Assembly (NCBI RefSeq): GCF_012927325.1
Contig: NZ_JABBGI010000009.1
Span: forward strand, 99,599 to 163,598
Length of the DNA: 64,000 nucleotides
Source: Chryseobacterium antibioticum
GTDB taxonomy: Bacteria > Bacteroidota > Bacteroidia > Flavobacteriales > Weeksellaceae
Reading direction: 5' to 3'
The notes below the pieces were generated by a model, which had not been told where the DNA came from, did not search any database, and saw only the letters and a program-made list of their open reading frames with translations. Both the position numbers and the translations under genes were made by a program. Position 1 is the first letter of the stretch, and each line of letters begins with the position of its first letter. Of this stretch, positions 9,496 to 17,336 are shown in pieces.

Positions 9496-10341
9496 ATGAA
9501 AAAAATAGGCATTATTGCTTTAGCACTGTTTATGCAGCATATTTCTGCACAAAACAACAGGTTTGTGTACCAGGTAACCATGAAACCTGATGCGGAAAAT
9601 AAATCCGATATTAAAACTGAAAATGCATATTTAGATATTTCCGCAGAAAAATCAATTTTTTATTCTGAAAACAGGTACAAGAGAGATTCTACCTTGCAGA
9701 AAGCTTTTCAGGGCGGCGGTGGAAGAGGTTCAATTAATAGAGAGCAGCTGGAAGCATTCAGGTCCAATATCAATTATTCTATTGAAAAAGATAAGTCTAC
9801 CCAGAAAATGTCTTATAAGGATAGGATAGGAAGAGATATTTATGTTTACGAGGAAGATCGTCATCTGGACTGGAAGATGTCTTCTGAAACCACCAAAATA
9901 GGAGAGTACAAAGTTCAAAAAGCAACCACGGATTTTGGCGGAAGAAAATGGACAGCCTGGTTTACCACAGATCTGCCTTATCAGGACGGACCGTATAAAT
10001 TTAATGAACTTCCGGGACTGATCGTTAAAGTGGAAGATGATAAAGGAGAATATTCTTTTGATCTAATGAAGAATTATAAAATTGCTGAAATTCCTGCTTT
10101 GAACCAGTTTGGAAATGTCCTGAAAGTAAAAAGATCAGATTATGTAAAGCAACAGGAAAAATATAAAAAAGATCCGATGTCATTTATGCAGAACAGTGGA
10201 GGCGGAGGCGGTTTTCCGGCACCACCGAGAGCTTCCGGTGGCGGAGGTGGAAATCAAAATCCGGCCGATTTGAGAAAAAGGATGGAAGAGCGAGCAAAAG
10301 AAGAAGCTAAGAGAAATAGCAATCCTATAGAGCTGCAGTAA
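9496..10341 (+). CDS. GLPGLI family protein
   Basis: A 281-residue secreted protein with signal peptide (MKKIGIIALALFMQHISAQ). The motif FNELPGLIVKVED around residue 176 defines the GLPGLI family found in Bacteroidota, preceded by the family-typical WTAWFTTDLPYQDGPYKF. The C-terminal 50 residues form a Gly-rich and basic low-complexity tail (GGGGGFPAPPRASGGGGG, then K/R/E-rich). Function is unknown. It is monocistronic and separated from the convergent metallopeptidase gene by a strong terminator. Confidence 0.9.
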   Translation: MKKIGIIALALFMQHISAQNNRFVYQVTMKPDAENKSDIKTENAYLDISAEKSIFYSENRYKRDSTLQKAFQGGGGRGSINREQLEAFRSNINYSIEKDKSTQKMSYKDRIGRDIYVYEEDRHLDWKMSSETTKIGEYKVQKATTDFGGRKWTAWFTTDLPYQDGPYKFNELPGLIVKVEDDKGEYSFDLMKNYKIAEIPALNQFGNVLKVKRSDYVKQQEKYKKDPMSFMQNSGGGGGFPAPPRASGGGGGNQNPADLRKRMEERAKEEAKRNSNPIELQ

Positions 10342-10346
10342 AAAAT

Positions 10347-10376
10347 AACCCCTGAAGATTTTCTTCAGGGGTTTTT
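10347..10376. terminator. Bidirectional terminator with a perfect 12-bp stem
   Basis: AACCCCTGAAGA (10347-10358) pairs perfectly with TCTTCAGGGGTT (10362-10373) around a 3-base loop, with a T-run on the right and an A-run on the left, between convergent genes. Confidence 0.9.
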
Positions 10377-10394
10377 AATTGTATAAAAAGGGGA

Positions 10395-11252
10395 TTATTT
10401 CAAAAGCTGGTTGAAAGTGTCTCCCTGCTTAATATCTCCCGTATTGTACCCTTTCATAAACCATTCTTTACGCTGGGCTGAAGAACCGTGAGTAAAGCTT
10501 TCCTGGTTGACGTAACCCTGAGACCTTTTCTGGATATTGTCATCACCCACAGCCTGAGCTGCATCTATGGCAGATTGTATATCGCCAGGTTCAAGAATAC
10601 CTTTTGTATCATTTGTTCTTTTTGCCCAAACACCAGCATAAAAATCTGCCTGAAGTTCGGTGGCAACAGAAACTCTGTTCATTTCTGCCTCAGAATACCT
10701 TCCGCTTCTTCTCAGTTGGTCTACCTTTTGCGTGGTTCCAAGAAGAGTCTGCACGTGATGTCCTACTTCATGAGCTAAAACATAAGCAACAGTAAATTCG
10801 GTTACCTGGGCTCCAAATCTTTGTTGAAGCTCATTAAAAAAGCTCATATCCATATAGATTTTCTGGTCTGCAGGGCAATAAAATGGCCCCATAGCAGATT
10901 GGGCTGTTCCGCATCCGGATTGTGTGGTCTCTTCAAAAAGAACAATCCCCGGCTTTGTATATGTCATTCCATTTTCTTTAAAGATCTGATCCCAGGTAAC
11001 GATGTTCCATTTACCCATCATATCAACCATTTCTCCAATTTTGTTTTCTTGGGCGGTGAGTTCTCGTTGTTGTCCGCTTCCGGAAGATTGTATGCTTCCG
11101 GAGTTCAAAATCCCCGATGGATCACCTCCCAAAAAGAAAATAATCGCAGCTACAATTAAAGTTCCGAGTCCTCCACCTACAATCATACCTCCACTACCCC
11201 CAGAACCACGGCGGTCGTCTACGTTCCCGCCTCTATCGTCTGTCCATTTCAT
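10395..11252 (-). CDS. Neutral zinc metallopeptidase (YpfJ family)
   Basis: A 285-residue membrane-anchored putative zinc protease of the YpfJ / KPN_02809 family. The family N-terminus MKWTDDRGGNVDDRRG precedes a Gly-rich stretch and one membrane segment (about 24-42, GGGLGTLIVAAIIFFLGG). The active-site motif is HEVGHH (161-166) and is followed by ELQADFYAGVWAK, which supplies the third metal ligand region. The sequence C-G-T-A with a nearby FYCPADQKIYMD is also typical of the family. Natural substrates are not known. Confidence 0.9.
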   Translation of the reverse strand: MKWTDDRGGNVDDRRGSGGSGGMIVGGGLGTLIVAAIIFFLGGDPSGILNSGSIQSSGSGQQRELTAQENKIGEMVDMMGKWNIVTWDQIFKENGMTYTKPGIVLFEETTQSGCGTAQSAMGPFYCPADQKIYMDMSFFNELQQRFGAQVTEFTVAYVLAHEVGHHVQTLLGTTQKVDQLRRSGRYSEAEMNRVSVATELQADFYAGVWAKRTNDTKGILEPGDIQSAIDAAQAVGDDNIQKRSQGYVNQESFTHGSSAQRKEWFMKGYNTGDIKQGDTFNQLLK

Positions 11253-11303
11253 AATATAAAATTTTTGCCTTGTAAATTTAAAATAATATCATTACTAAAT
11301 TAC

Positions 11304-11311
11304 TACTTTTG
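11304..11311 (+). promoter_or_regulatory. -7 promoter box of the lipoprotein/YgiC-like operon
   Basis: TACTTTTG, 18 bases upstream of the GTG start at 11330, matches TAnnTTTG; no TTG is seen at the expected upstream distance. Confidence 0.4.
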
Positions 11312-11329
11312 TGAAAAATTACTGCCCTC

Positions 11330-11650
11330 GTGAAAAAAATTAAACTTTGCCTGTTATTAGTTGGCATAATGGCACTTACAGGATGTGAAAAAGAAAAAGA
11401 AGATGAAGTAAGCAGTGTCGATAAGAGTGGTTCTATTGAGACTGAGCTTTCTGTGGAACATCTTGATAATACAGATATTCTTATCACCAAACACAAAATC
11501 TGGAAGGACAAAAAGCTTTTTAAAGAAATTGTTAAAAGAGATACCATCCCGAGTCTCGGAGATACTCTGGTAGCAGGAGAAGACAGTAATGGCTACGACC
11601 ATACTGCCAAAACAAAAAAAGATTATCAATTTTTTATAACGGTTCAATAA
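11330..11650 (+). CDS. Small putative lipoprotein, function unknown
   Basis: A 106-residue protein starting at GTG, with a lipoprotein signal peptide (MKKIKLCLLLVGIMALTGC, lipidated Cys at 19) and then a highly charged segment (EKEKEDEVSS). I recognise no domain. Its stop overlaps the start of the next lipoprotein gene by one base (TAATG), and that gene is 3 bases from a glutathionylspermidine-synthase-like gene, so the three form a tight operon. Confidence 0.75.
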   Translation: MKKIKLCLLLVGIMALTGCEKEKEDEVSSVDKSGSIETELSVEHLDNTDILITKHKIWKDKKLFKEIVKRDTIPSLGDTLVAGEDSNGYDHTAKTKKDYQFFITVQ

Positions 11651-11976
11651 TGAAAAAGTCCGGTTCTATAAAATTACTTTTTGTAACAGGTGTCTTGGCA
11701 GCCTGTTCTCAGGAAAAGCCTAAAGATAAAGCAGAAAAGAAAGTCTATATGAGGTCTGATACTACGGCTTCCTATACAAGGACGCATGGTTTTATGGCTG
11801 GAATCCTTCTATACCATGCATTCAGACCATACGGAGCTTACAGCTACGGTTCTTATCGGAAGGCTGGCTATTACAGTGATGCAATAAGCAATAAATCCAA
11901 TATCGGGAGAAATAATTACAAAGGAAATGTCGTAAGAGGCCAACTGGGAAGAAGCGGTTTCAGTGCATCATCATAA
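11650..11976 (+). CDS. Small putative lipoprotein, YgiB-like context
   Basis: A 108-residue lipoprotein candidate (MKKSGSIKLLFVTGVLAAC, Cys at 19). The mature part is Tyr/Ser/Gly-rich (YHAFRPYGAYSYGSYRKAGYY) and ends RSGFSASS. In enterobacteria small Ser/Tyr-rich lipoproteins of the YgiB type precede ygiC; here the next gene is a YgiC-like enzyme, so a YgiB-like role is inferred from position and composition, not from clear sequence similarity. Confidence 0.72.
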   Translation: MKKSGSIKLLFVTGVLAACSQEKPKDKAEKKVYMRSDTTASYTRTHGFMAGILLYHAFRPYGAYSYGSYRKAGYYSDAISNKSNIGRNNYKGNVVRGQLGRSGFSASS

Positions 11977-11979
11977 ATT

Positions 11980-13107
11980 ATGGAAAGAATTCAATCACAG
12001 TTCAGGAAAAACTGGCAGCATAAACTTGAAAATCTGGGCTTCGGATATCATTCTCTGGATGGGCTTTACTGGGACGAAAGTCATTATTATCAGTTGACCC
12101 CAGAGGAAATTAATAGAATTGAAAGTGCCACTGCTGAACTCTGGCAAATGTGTCTGGAAGCAGTAGATTATATTATTGAAAAAAATCTTTGGGAAAAATT
12201 CAGTATTCCTGAATGGTTCCGGAATTATATCATCACGAGCTGGGAAGAAGATCATCCGTCCATTTACGGAAGATTTGATTTTGGTTTTGATGGTAAAAAT
12301 TTGAAATTACTGGAGTTTAATGCCGATACACCTACTTCTTTATATGAAGCATCAGTAATACAATGGTATTGGCTTCAGGAACAGTTTCCCTATAAAGATC
12401 AGTTTAATTCTATTCATGAGAAGCTTGTAGAGTACTGGAAACATCTTAAAAACTACCTGAATCCTCATCATGTTTATTTCGCATCGCTTACCAATATTGA
12501 AGATGTCACCAATGTGGAATACATGCGTGACTGTGCTTCACAGGCAGGTTTTGATACGGAGTTTATTCCTGTTCAGGATATTGGCTGGGCCGAGAATATT
12601 TCAGAATTCGTGGCCGGTGACCTATCCGTGATGGAGTATATTTTCAAGCTTTATCCTTATGAATGGATTCTTGCAGATGGTTTTGGAGAAAAGCTTGTGA
12701 AAAATGGCTTCAGATCTCAATGGATTGAACCTGCATGGAAAATCCTGCTTTCATCTAAAGCAATTCTGCCGGTCCTTTGGGAAATGTACCCTGATCATCC
12801 GTATCTGTTGGAGTCTTATTTTGAACCCAGACATCTGAAAGACTTTGCTAAAAAGCCTGTTTATTCCAGAGAGGGAGCCAATGTGATCTTACACAAAAAT
12901 AATATTCCTGTTGAAGAGAACGATGGGATATATGGCAAAGAAGGTTTTATTTATCAGCAATTATTTGATCTTCCCAATTTTGAAGGCAATTATCCGGTGA
13001 TTGGCAGCTGGGTAATCGGGCAGGAGCCTGCCGGTATTGGGATCAGAGAGAGTGTTCACCTGATCACCAATAACCAGAGCCGTTTTGTACCTCACCTTAT
13101 CGGTTAA
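11980..13107 (+). CDS. Glutathionylspermidine synthase-like ATP-grasp protein (YgiC/YjfC family)
   Basis: A 375-residue cytoplasmic protein of the GSP-synthase C-terminal family (ATP-grasp, amide-bond forming). It shows GRFDFGFDGKNLKLLEFNADTPTSLYEAS (about 93-120), the typical acidic/asparagine substrate and metal loop, and a C-terminal YSREGANV...GSWVIGQEPAGIGIRE region. Length matches E. coli YgiC (synthetase domain only, no amidase). The actual substrate is unknown. It ends convergently with the LTA-synthase-like gene, overlapping by 11 bases. Confidence 0.85.
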   Translation: MERIQSQFRKNWQHKLENLGFGYHSLDGLYWDESHYYQLTPEEINRIESATAELWQMCLEAVDYIIEKNLWEKFSIPEWFRNYIITSWEEDHPSIYGRFDFGFDGKNLKLLEFNADTPTSLYEASVIQWYWLQEQFPYKDQFNSIHEKLVEYWKHLKNYLNPHHVYFASLTNIEDVTNVEYMRDCASQAGFDTEFIPVQDIGWAENISEFVAGDLSVMEYIFKLYPYEWILADGFGEKLVKNGFRSQWIEPAWKILLSSKAILPVLWEMYPDHPYLLESYFEPRHLKDFAKKPVYSREGANVILHKNNIPVEENDGIYGKEGFIYQQLFDLPNFEGNYPVIGSWVIGQEPAGIGIRESVHLITNNQSRFVPHLIG

Positions 13108-15175
13108 GTTTCTTTTCTTTAAGCCAGAATGAAGTAGATTGATACGCAGATACCGCATCATTAACCAGTTTCTGTTCTGGATTTTTTACCAGTTTTTCCT
13201 CATAATGCAGTTTGAATTCAGGAGCCAGGCTGCTGGATTCCAGTTGTAAAGAATATTGTTTTACCTTTTTGACCGGTGAAATGATCGTTAGATGTCCGTC
13301 TTTTACTAACCCAAGGTCCTGATATGTTGCGATATAAGCCTTTGGCTGGAATTCTTTTTTGAAGACATCCTGACCAAGGAATTTAGATTGATAATTAAAA
13401 TTCAATAACCCGAACAGGGTAGGCATCACATCGATCTGAGACATTAGTTTGTCAAACTTCTGAGGCTGAATAAAGCCTTCCGAAAAAATCATCGCCGGAA
13501 TTCTGTATTTGTCCATAGGAAGTTCTGTTTTTCCTGCACTGGATGCACAGTGATCGGCAATAATAACAAAGACTGTATTTTTGTACCAATCCTGCTTTTT
13601 AGCCATTTCAAAGAACATTTTGAGTGAATAGTCGGTGTATTTTACCCCTCCGTCCCGTGATTTTGCTGTTCCCGGAATGTCAATTCTTCCATCAGGATAG
13701 GTAAAAGGCCTATGATTGGAAACAGTCATCCAGTGGTTGAAAAACGGTTTTCCGGATTTAGCCTCAGCATTCATGGTTTGAATTGCTTTTTTAGCCATAT
13801 CCTCATCGGCAACGCCCCAAACATTGGCAAAAGTGATTTCTTCAGGTTTAAAATTATTTCTGTCGACAATACCATAGCCATTTCCAGCAAAAAAGTCCTG
13901 CATATTATCGAAATAGCTGTAGCCACCATACAGGAACTTCACATCATATCCTTTGGATTTGAATACACTTCCTGTCGTGAATTTATTCTTATTGTCGTCT
14001 CTTTTGATAATGCTTTCACCTGCAGTCGGAGGAATACAAAGCGTTAATGCTTCAAGCCCTCTTACCGTTCTGTTTCCGGTAGCATAAAGATTGGTGAACA
14101 TCATCGAGCGGTCTGCAAGACTGTCCAGGAAAGGGGTGATCTTTAAAGTACCACCATAATGTGCCATAAAGTCGGCAGATAAACTTTCAATAGAGATCAG
14201 AACGACGTTTTTCTTAAGTTCCGGCTGTTCCGCAACTATATTTCGTGTTAAGGAAGGTTCAGAGTACTGGCTCAAAAAGTTCTTTTCAGCTTCCTGCTGA
14301 CCGATCTGTGGATAAAACTGGAAATAATCCAGTTCATTGTGGGTAAATGCCCAATAGAATTTTGGAAGTCCGTTGTCTTCGATCTCGTCAGCAAACACAT
14401 TATCTGACCTGATCTGCATTAATGAAGATATACCGAAAATACTGATGCCTGCCAAAACAACAAAAGTACCGACCAGTATCATTTTCTGTTTGAAATCCGG
14501 AAGTTCTAAAAGCTCGTCTTTCGTTTTTTTATAAATAAACCAGGTAATGGCTAAAGTGATGATCAGGATGGCTGAAAACAAAGGAACTACAGGATAACTT
14601 TCCATAATGTTTCCAATGACCTCGTTGGTATATATCAGGTAATCTACTGCAATGAAGTTGTAGCGTACCCCAAATTCATTATAAAAGAAATATTCACTTA
14701 CTGCGTTAAAGATGATCAGAAGAACATACAGCAAAAGTGTGATGAAATATAATGTATTTCTGATCCTGATCCTCTTTGAAGGGATAAAAAGCATCAGACC
14801 GAAAAAAAGAGTCTTAATTCCTACAAAGGCCAAAGCTACTTCTGAAATAGATCCCCCATACTGATTGAAAATATTATTGGGAACAAGCAGAATGTACAGG
14901 AAAAACAGCACCAGGGCTCCAAAAATAATATATCCGTATGGTTTTTTATATTTTGAATTCGATAAAAATAAAAAGTAAACCGCCAAAATTGTACTGGCTA
15001 AGGTGAAAACAAAAATGTCATTCAACAGACCGATAGAAAGGACTTTTATCACTTCAAAAAAGCTAAAACTGGCCGTAGTGATCGGGTGGAAAATGAATAC
15101 GATCCGTACGATCAGTGAAATAATAAGGTAGAAAATTCCTAAATATAAGAATGGTTTTATTTTGCTTGGAAACAT
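13097..15175 (-). CDS. LTA synthase family membrane sulfatase (phosphoglycerol transferase-like)
   Basis: A 692-residue protein with about five membrane segments in the first 240 residues, then a large periplasmic alkaline-phosphatase/sulfatase domain. Seen motifs: VVLISIESLSADFMAHYGG (metal-binding Glu), LYATGNRTVRGLEAL (with the candidate nucleophilic Thr), PFFNHWMTVSNHRPFTYP, and NTVFVIIADHCA (metal-binding Asp/His). Relatives transfer phosphoglycerol to cell-envelope glycopolymers. In a Gram-negative bacterium the acceptor would be an envelope glycan or lipid rather than lipoteichoic acid; this is inference. Confidence 0.88.
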   Translation of the reverse strand: MFPSKIKPFLYLGIFYLIISLIVRIVFIFHPITTASFSFFEVIKVLSIGLLNDIFVFTLASTILAVYFLFLSNSKYKKPYGYIIFGALVLFFLYILLVPNNIFNQYGGSISEVALAFVGIKTLFFGLMLFIPSKRIRIRNTLYFITLLLYVLLIIFNAVSEYFFYNEFGVRYNFIAVDYLIYTNEVIGNIMESYPVVPLFSAILIITLAITWFIYKKTKDELLELPDFKQKMILVGTFVVLAGISIFGISSLMQIRSDNVFADEIEDNGLPKFYWAFTHNELDYFQFYPQIGQQEAEKNFLSQYSEPSLTRNIVAEQPELKKNVVLISIESLSADFMAHYGGTLKITPFLDSLADRSMMFTNLYATGNRTVRGLEALTLCIPPTAGESIIKRDDNKNKFTTGSVFKSKGYDVKFLYGGYSYFDNMQDFFAGNGYGIVDRNNFKPEEITFANVWGVADEDMAKKAIQTMNAEAKSGKPFFNHWMTVSNHRPFTYPDGRIDIPGTAKSRDGGVKYTDYSLKMFFEMAKKQDWYKNTVFVIIADHCASSAGKTELPMDKYRIPAMIFSEGFIQPQKFDKLMSQIDVMPTLFGLLNFNYQSKFLGQDVFKKEFQPKAYIATYQDLGLVKDGHLTIISPVKKVKQYSLQLESSSLAPEFKLHYEEKLVKNPEQKLVNDAVSAYQSTSFWLKEKKLNR

Positions 15176-15348
15176 GTACGTTAAGTATAAGTTAATTTTC
15201 GCAAAGATAGTTTTTGTATATAACTTTTAATAAGAAAAAACGAAAACATGACATTTCTTATCATTTTTTTGAATTATTAATGAAGAATTAACTTATTAGG
15301 TCATAAAACCAAATGTATGAAAAAGAGCAGAGGGAAGTTGATTATCAA

Positions 15349-15377
15349 TAAAAAAGGACTATTAAAAAATAGTCCTG
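15349..15377 (-). terminator. Terminator downstream of ribH
   Basis: AGGACTATT (15355-15363) pairs with AATAGTCCT (15368-15376); the A-run on the left gives a U-run for minus-strand transcripts leaving ribH. The rest of the 227-base gap up to the LTA-synthase-like start holds nothing recognisable. Confidence 0.7.
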
Positions 15378-15402
15378 TATGCTGTTAAGATGTATTAAAA
15401 AA

Positions 15403-15921
15403 TTAAGAGTGCCCGAAACCGATGTTTCCTTTTTTGTTAGAAAGATTCTTTTTAAAATCAATCATTCTTAAAGCGGTAACGGCTGCTTCTACCCCTTTGT
15501 TTCCTAAATCTCCACCGCTTCTGGCAATGGATTGCTCTTTAGTGTCATCTGTTAATACACAGAAAATAGTAGGGGTATCCGTTAAAACATTACAGTCTTT
15601 GATTCCCTGTGCTACTGCTGAGCATACAAAATCGAAATGAGGCGTCTCACCACGGATCACACATCCGATAGCAATAACTGCATCATACTTTCTTTCTTTG
15701 CAAAGCTGCATGCTTGCATAGTTAAGCTCAAATGCACCCGGAACCGGGAATAATCTGATGTTTTCTGGTTTTACGCCTTCTTTTTCAAGGATTTCCAAGG
15801 CTGCATCACGAAGATTGTACGTTACAAAATCATTCCACTCAGAAAAAACAATGCCGATAGAAAAATCTTCGGCATTTGTTATATGAAGTGGCTTGTAATC
15901 AGAAAGATTAACTGTTGCCAT
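15403..15921 (-). CDS. ribH: 6,7-dimethyl-8-ribityllumazine synthase
   Basis: Penultimate enzyme of riboflavin synthesis; condenses 5-amino-6-ribitylamino-uracil with 3,4-dihydroxybutanone phosphate. The 172-residue product shows FSEWNDFVTYNL, PGAFELNYASMQL and IGCVIRGETPHFDFVCS, the conserved active-site blocks (the His in PHFDF included), and a C-terminal extension ending in SNKKGNIGFGHS. It follows the TPR gene by 3 bases and is co-transcribed with it; no other rib genes are nearby. Confidence 0.95.
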   Translation of the reverse strand: MATVNLSDYKPLHITNAEDFSIGIVFSEWNDFVTYNLRDAALEILEKEGVKPENIRLFPVPGAFELNYASMQLCKERKYDAVIAIGCVIRGETPHFDFVCSAVAQGIKDCNVLTDTPTIFCVLTDDTKEQSIARSGGDLGNKGVEAAVTALRMIDFKKNLSNKKGNIGFGHS

Positions 15922-15924
15922 TTT

Positions 15925-16632
15925 TTAAAAGTATTTAGTCATTTCAATATAAGAATCAGACATTCCGTTATCGTAGTCCTGATATTTCTCGTCAATAGCA
16001 GAGAAGTATTTCTTAGCCTCTGCATTTTTCTTTAATCCTAATGCTACGATACCTGCTTTTCTTGTGAAATAGTAAGTCGTGTAAGGATCATCAGAAGCAG
16101 TTGATGCTTTGTCTAATAAAGATAGAGCCTCATCATTTTTGTTAAGACCTGATTTTGCATCTGCCATAGCACCGAATTTCAATGCCATCAATGTTTTGTT
16201 GTCAGATGAAAATTTGTCTAAAAGATCGTAAGCTTCCTGGAATTTTCCTTCTTTGAATTTCAATAAACCTGCATTGTAAGCAGAAAGTTTACCCACATTC
16301 GTACCTGAATATTCGTTATATGTTCCTACAAAACCTGGATTTGCAGCAGATTTTCCGCCTAAAGCTTCTTTATCTTTACCTTCAGTCTGTTTCTTTTGAG
16401 CAGCAAGGAAACTTTTTACAGCTTCAACGTTTTGAGGAGCTACTACAAACTGTTTGTAAGCGAAGAACCCTAAAACACCTAAAATCAATACTCCGAATAC
16501 AATACCCAATTGCTTTGAATATTTCTCAAGAAATCTTTCAGTGTTTAAAGCCTCTCTGTCAAGGTCTTTAAAGAACTCAACCGTTTCTTTACCTTCTTGC
16601 TCATTTGGAGCATTCTTACCCAATTTTGCCAT
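15925..16632 (-). CDS. Single-pass membrane TPR protein (YfgM-like)
   Basis: A 235-residue protein with a cytoplasmic N-terminus, one membrane segment (about 44-64, GIVFGVLILGVLGFFAYKQFV), and a periplasmic part made of tetratricopeptide-like helices (AYNAGLLKFKEGKFQEAYDLLDKF; DEALSLLDKA; KNAEAKKYFSAI). The architecture resembles YfgM/TPR_21 proteins that associate with the Sec translocon and envelope chaperones. Function in this group is unproven. First gene of a two-gene operon with ribH. Confidence 0.8.
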   Translation of the reverse strand: MAKLGKNAPNEQEGKETVEFFKDLDREALNTERFLEKYSKQLGIVFGVLILGVLGFFAYKQFVVAPQNVEAVKSFLAAQKKQTEGKDKEALGGKSAANPGFVGTYNEYSGTNVGKLSAYNAGLLKFKEGKFQEAYDLLDKFSSDNKTLMALKFGAMADAKSGLNKNDEALSLLDKASTASDDPYTTYYFTRKAGIVALGLKKNAEAKKYFSAIDEKYQDYDNGMSDSYIEMTKYF

Positions 16633-16653
16633 AAATTCTTAAAAATTGAAATG

Positions 16654-16684
16654 CAAATTTAATTGTTTCTGAATGATTTACAAA
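16654..16684 (-). promoter_or_regulatory. Promoter of the TPR-ribH operon
   Basis: Minus strand TAAATTTG (16654-16661) with TTTG (16681-16684) 19 bases upstream, an exact Bacteroidota promoter arrangement, 21 bases before the ATG. Confidence 0.65.
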
Positions 16685-16742
16685 ATACTTTGAAGTATTA
16701 TTGTGAAAATGTTGTGAATTGTCAGATGTTAATGGTAAAAAC

Positions 16743-16766
16743 GCTTCAACTCCGCTCAGCGTTACA
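16743..16766. repeat. Short GC-rich intergenic motif of dispersed-repeat type
   Basis: CTTCAACTCCGCTCAGCG lies in the gap after apt. From memory, variants of CTTCGACTCCGCTCAGCG recur in intergenic regions of many Flavobacteriia. It stands out against the AT-rich flanks and is not coding. Only one copy was noticed in this window. Confidence 0.4.
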
Positions 16767-16799
16767 TCTCTAGTACCTATATTTTTATATCAAAAAAGT

Positions 16800-17336
16800 T
16801 TAATATTCAAGGATGTTATAAACCTCTGCCCCGAATTTCTTCAGCTTTTCATCGCCATTAAGATCTTTTAGACCAATAAGGAAACTGAACTGGGAAACTG
16901 TTGCCCCTTGTTTTTCTACAAGCTTTGCGGCAGCTTCTGTAGTTCCTCCCGTTGCCAATAAATCATCATGGATAAGGATTCTCTGTCCTTTTTTGATTTG
17001 TCCGTCACGGGTTTCAATGATGGCACTTCCGTATTCCAGATCATATTTTTCTGAAATAATCGGTGGAGGAAGCTTTCCTGCTTTTCTGATTAAAATGAAC
17101 GGAACTTCCAAAGTGACAGCAATGGCAATTCCGAAAAGATACCCACGGCTTTCTATTCCGCATACGGCATCTACTTTTCCTTTGCTGAAAGCAGCCAAAT
17201 CTGCGATGACCTCTTCATAAAGCTTCGGATCGAGAAAAATAGGGGAAATATCCTTGAACTGGATTCCCGGGATGGGAAAATCAGGGAAATTTTCTATGGT
17301 TTCTTCGAGTCTTTTGATCAGTTCTTGTGAAGCCAT
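16800..17336 (-). CDS. apt: Adenine phosphoribosyltransferase
   Basis: Salvages adenine to AMP using PRPP. The 178-residue protein has the type I phosphoribosyltransferase PRPP loop ILIHDDLLATGGTTEAA and upstream GIESRGYLFGIAIA, both diagnostic of Apt; FPIPGIQFKDISPIFLDP is the conserved N-terminus. Its ATG overlaps by one base the stop of the preceding lipoprotein gene, implying translational coupling. Confidence 0.96.
   Translation of the reverse strand: MASQELIKRLEETIENFPDFPIPGIQFKDISPIFLDPKLYEEVIADLAAFSKGKVDAVCGIESRGYLFGIAIAVTLEVPFILIRKAGKLPPPIISEKYDLEYGSAIIETRDGQIKKGQRILIHDDLLATGGTTEAAAKLVEKQGATVSQFSFLIGLKDLNGDEKLKKFGAEVYNILEY

Noticed and set aside
15317..15388. 23-codon frame beginning MKKSRGKLIINKKG
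   Set aside because: It reads through the ribH terminator hairpin; no promoter and no conserved feature.
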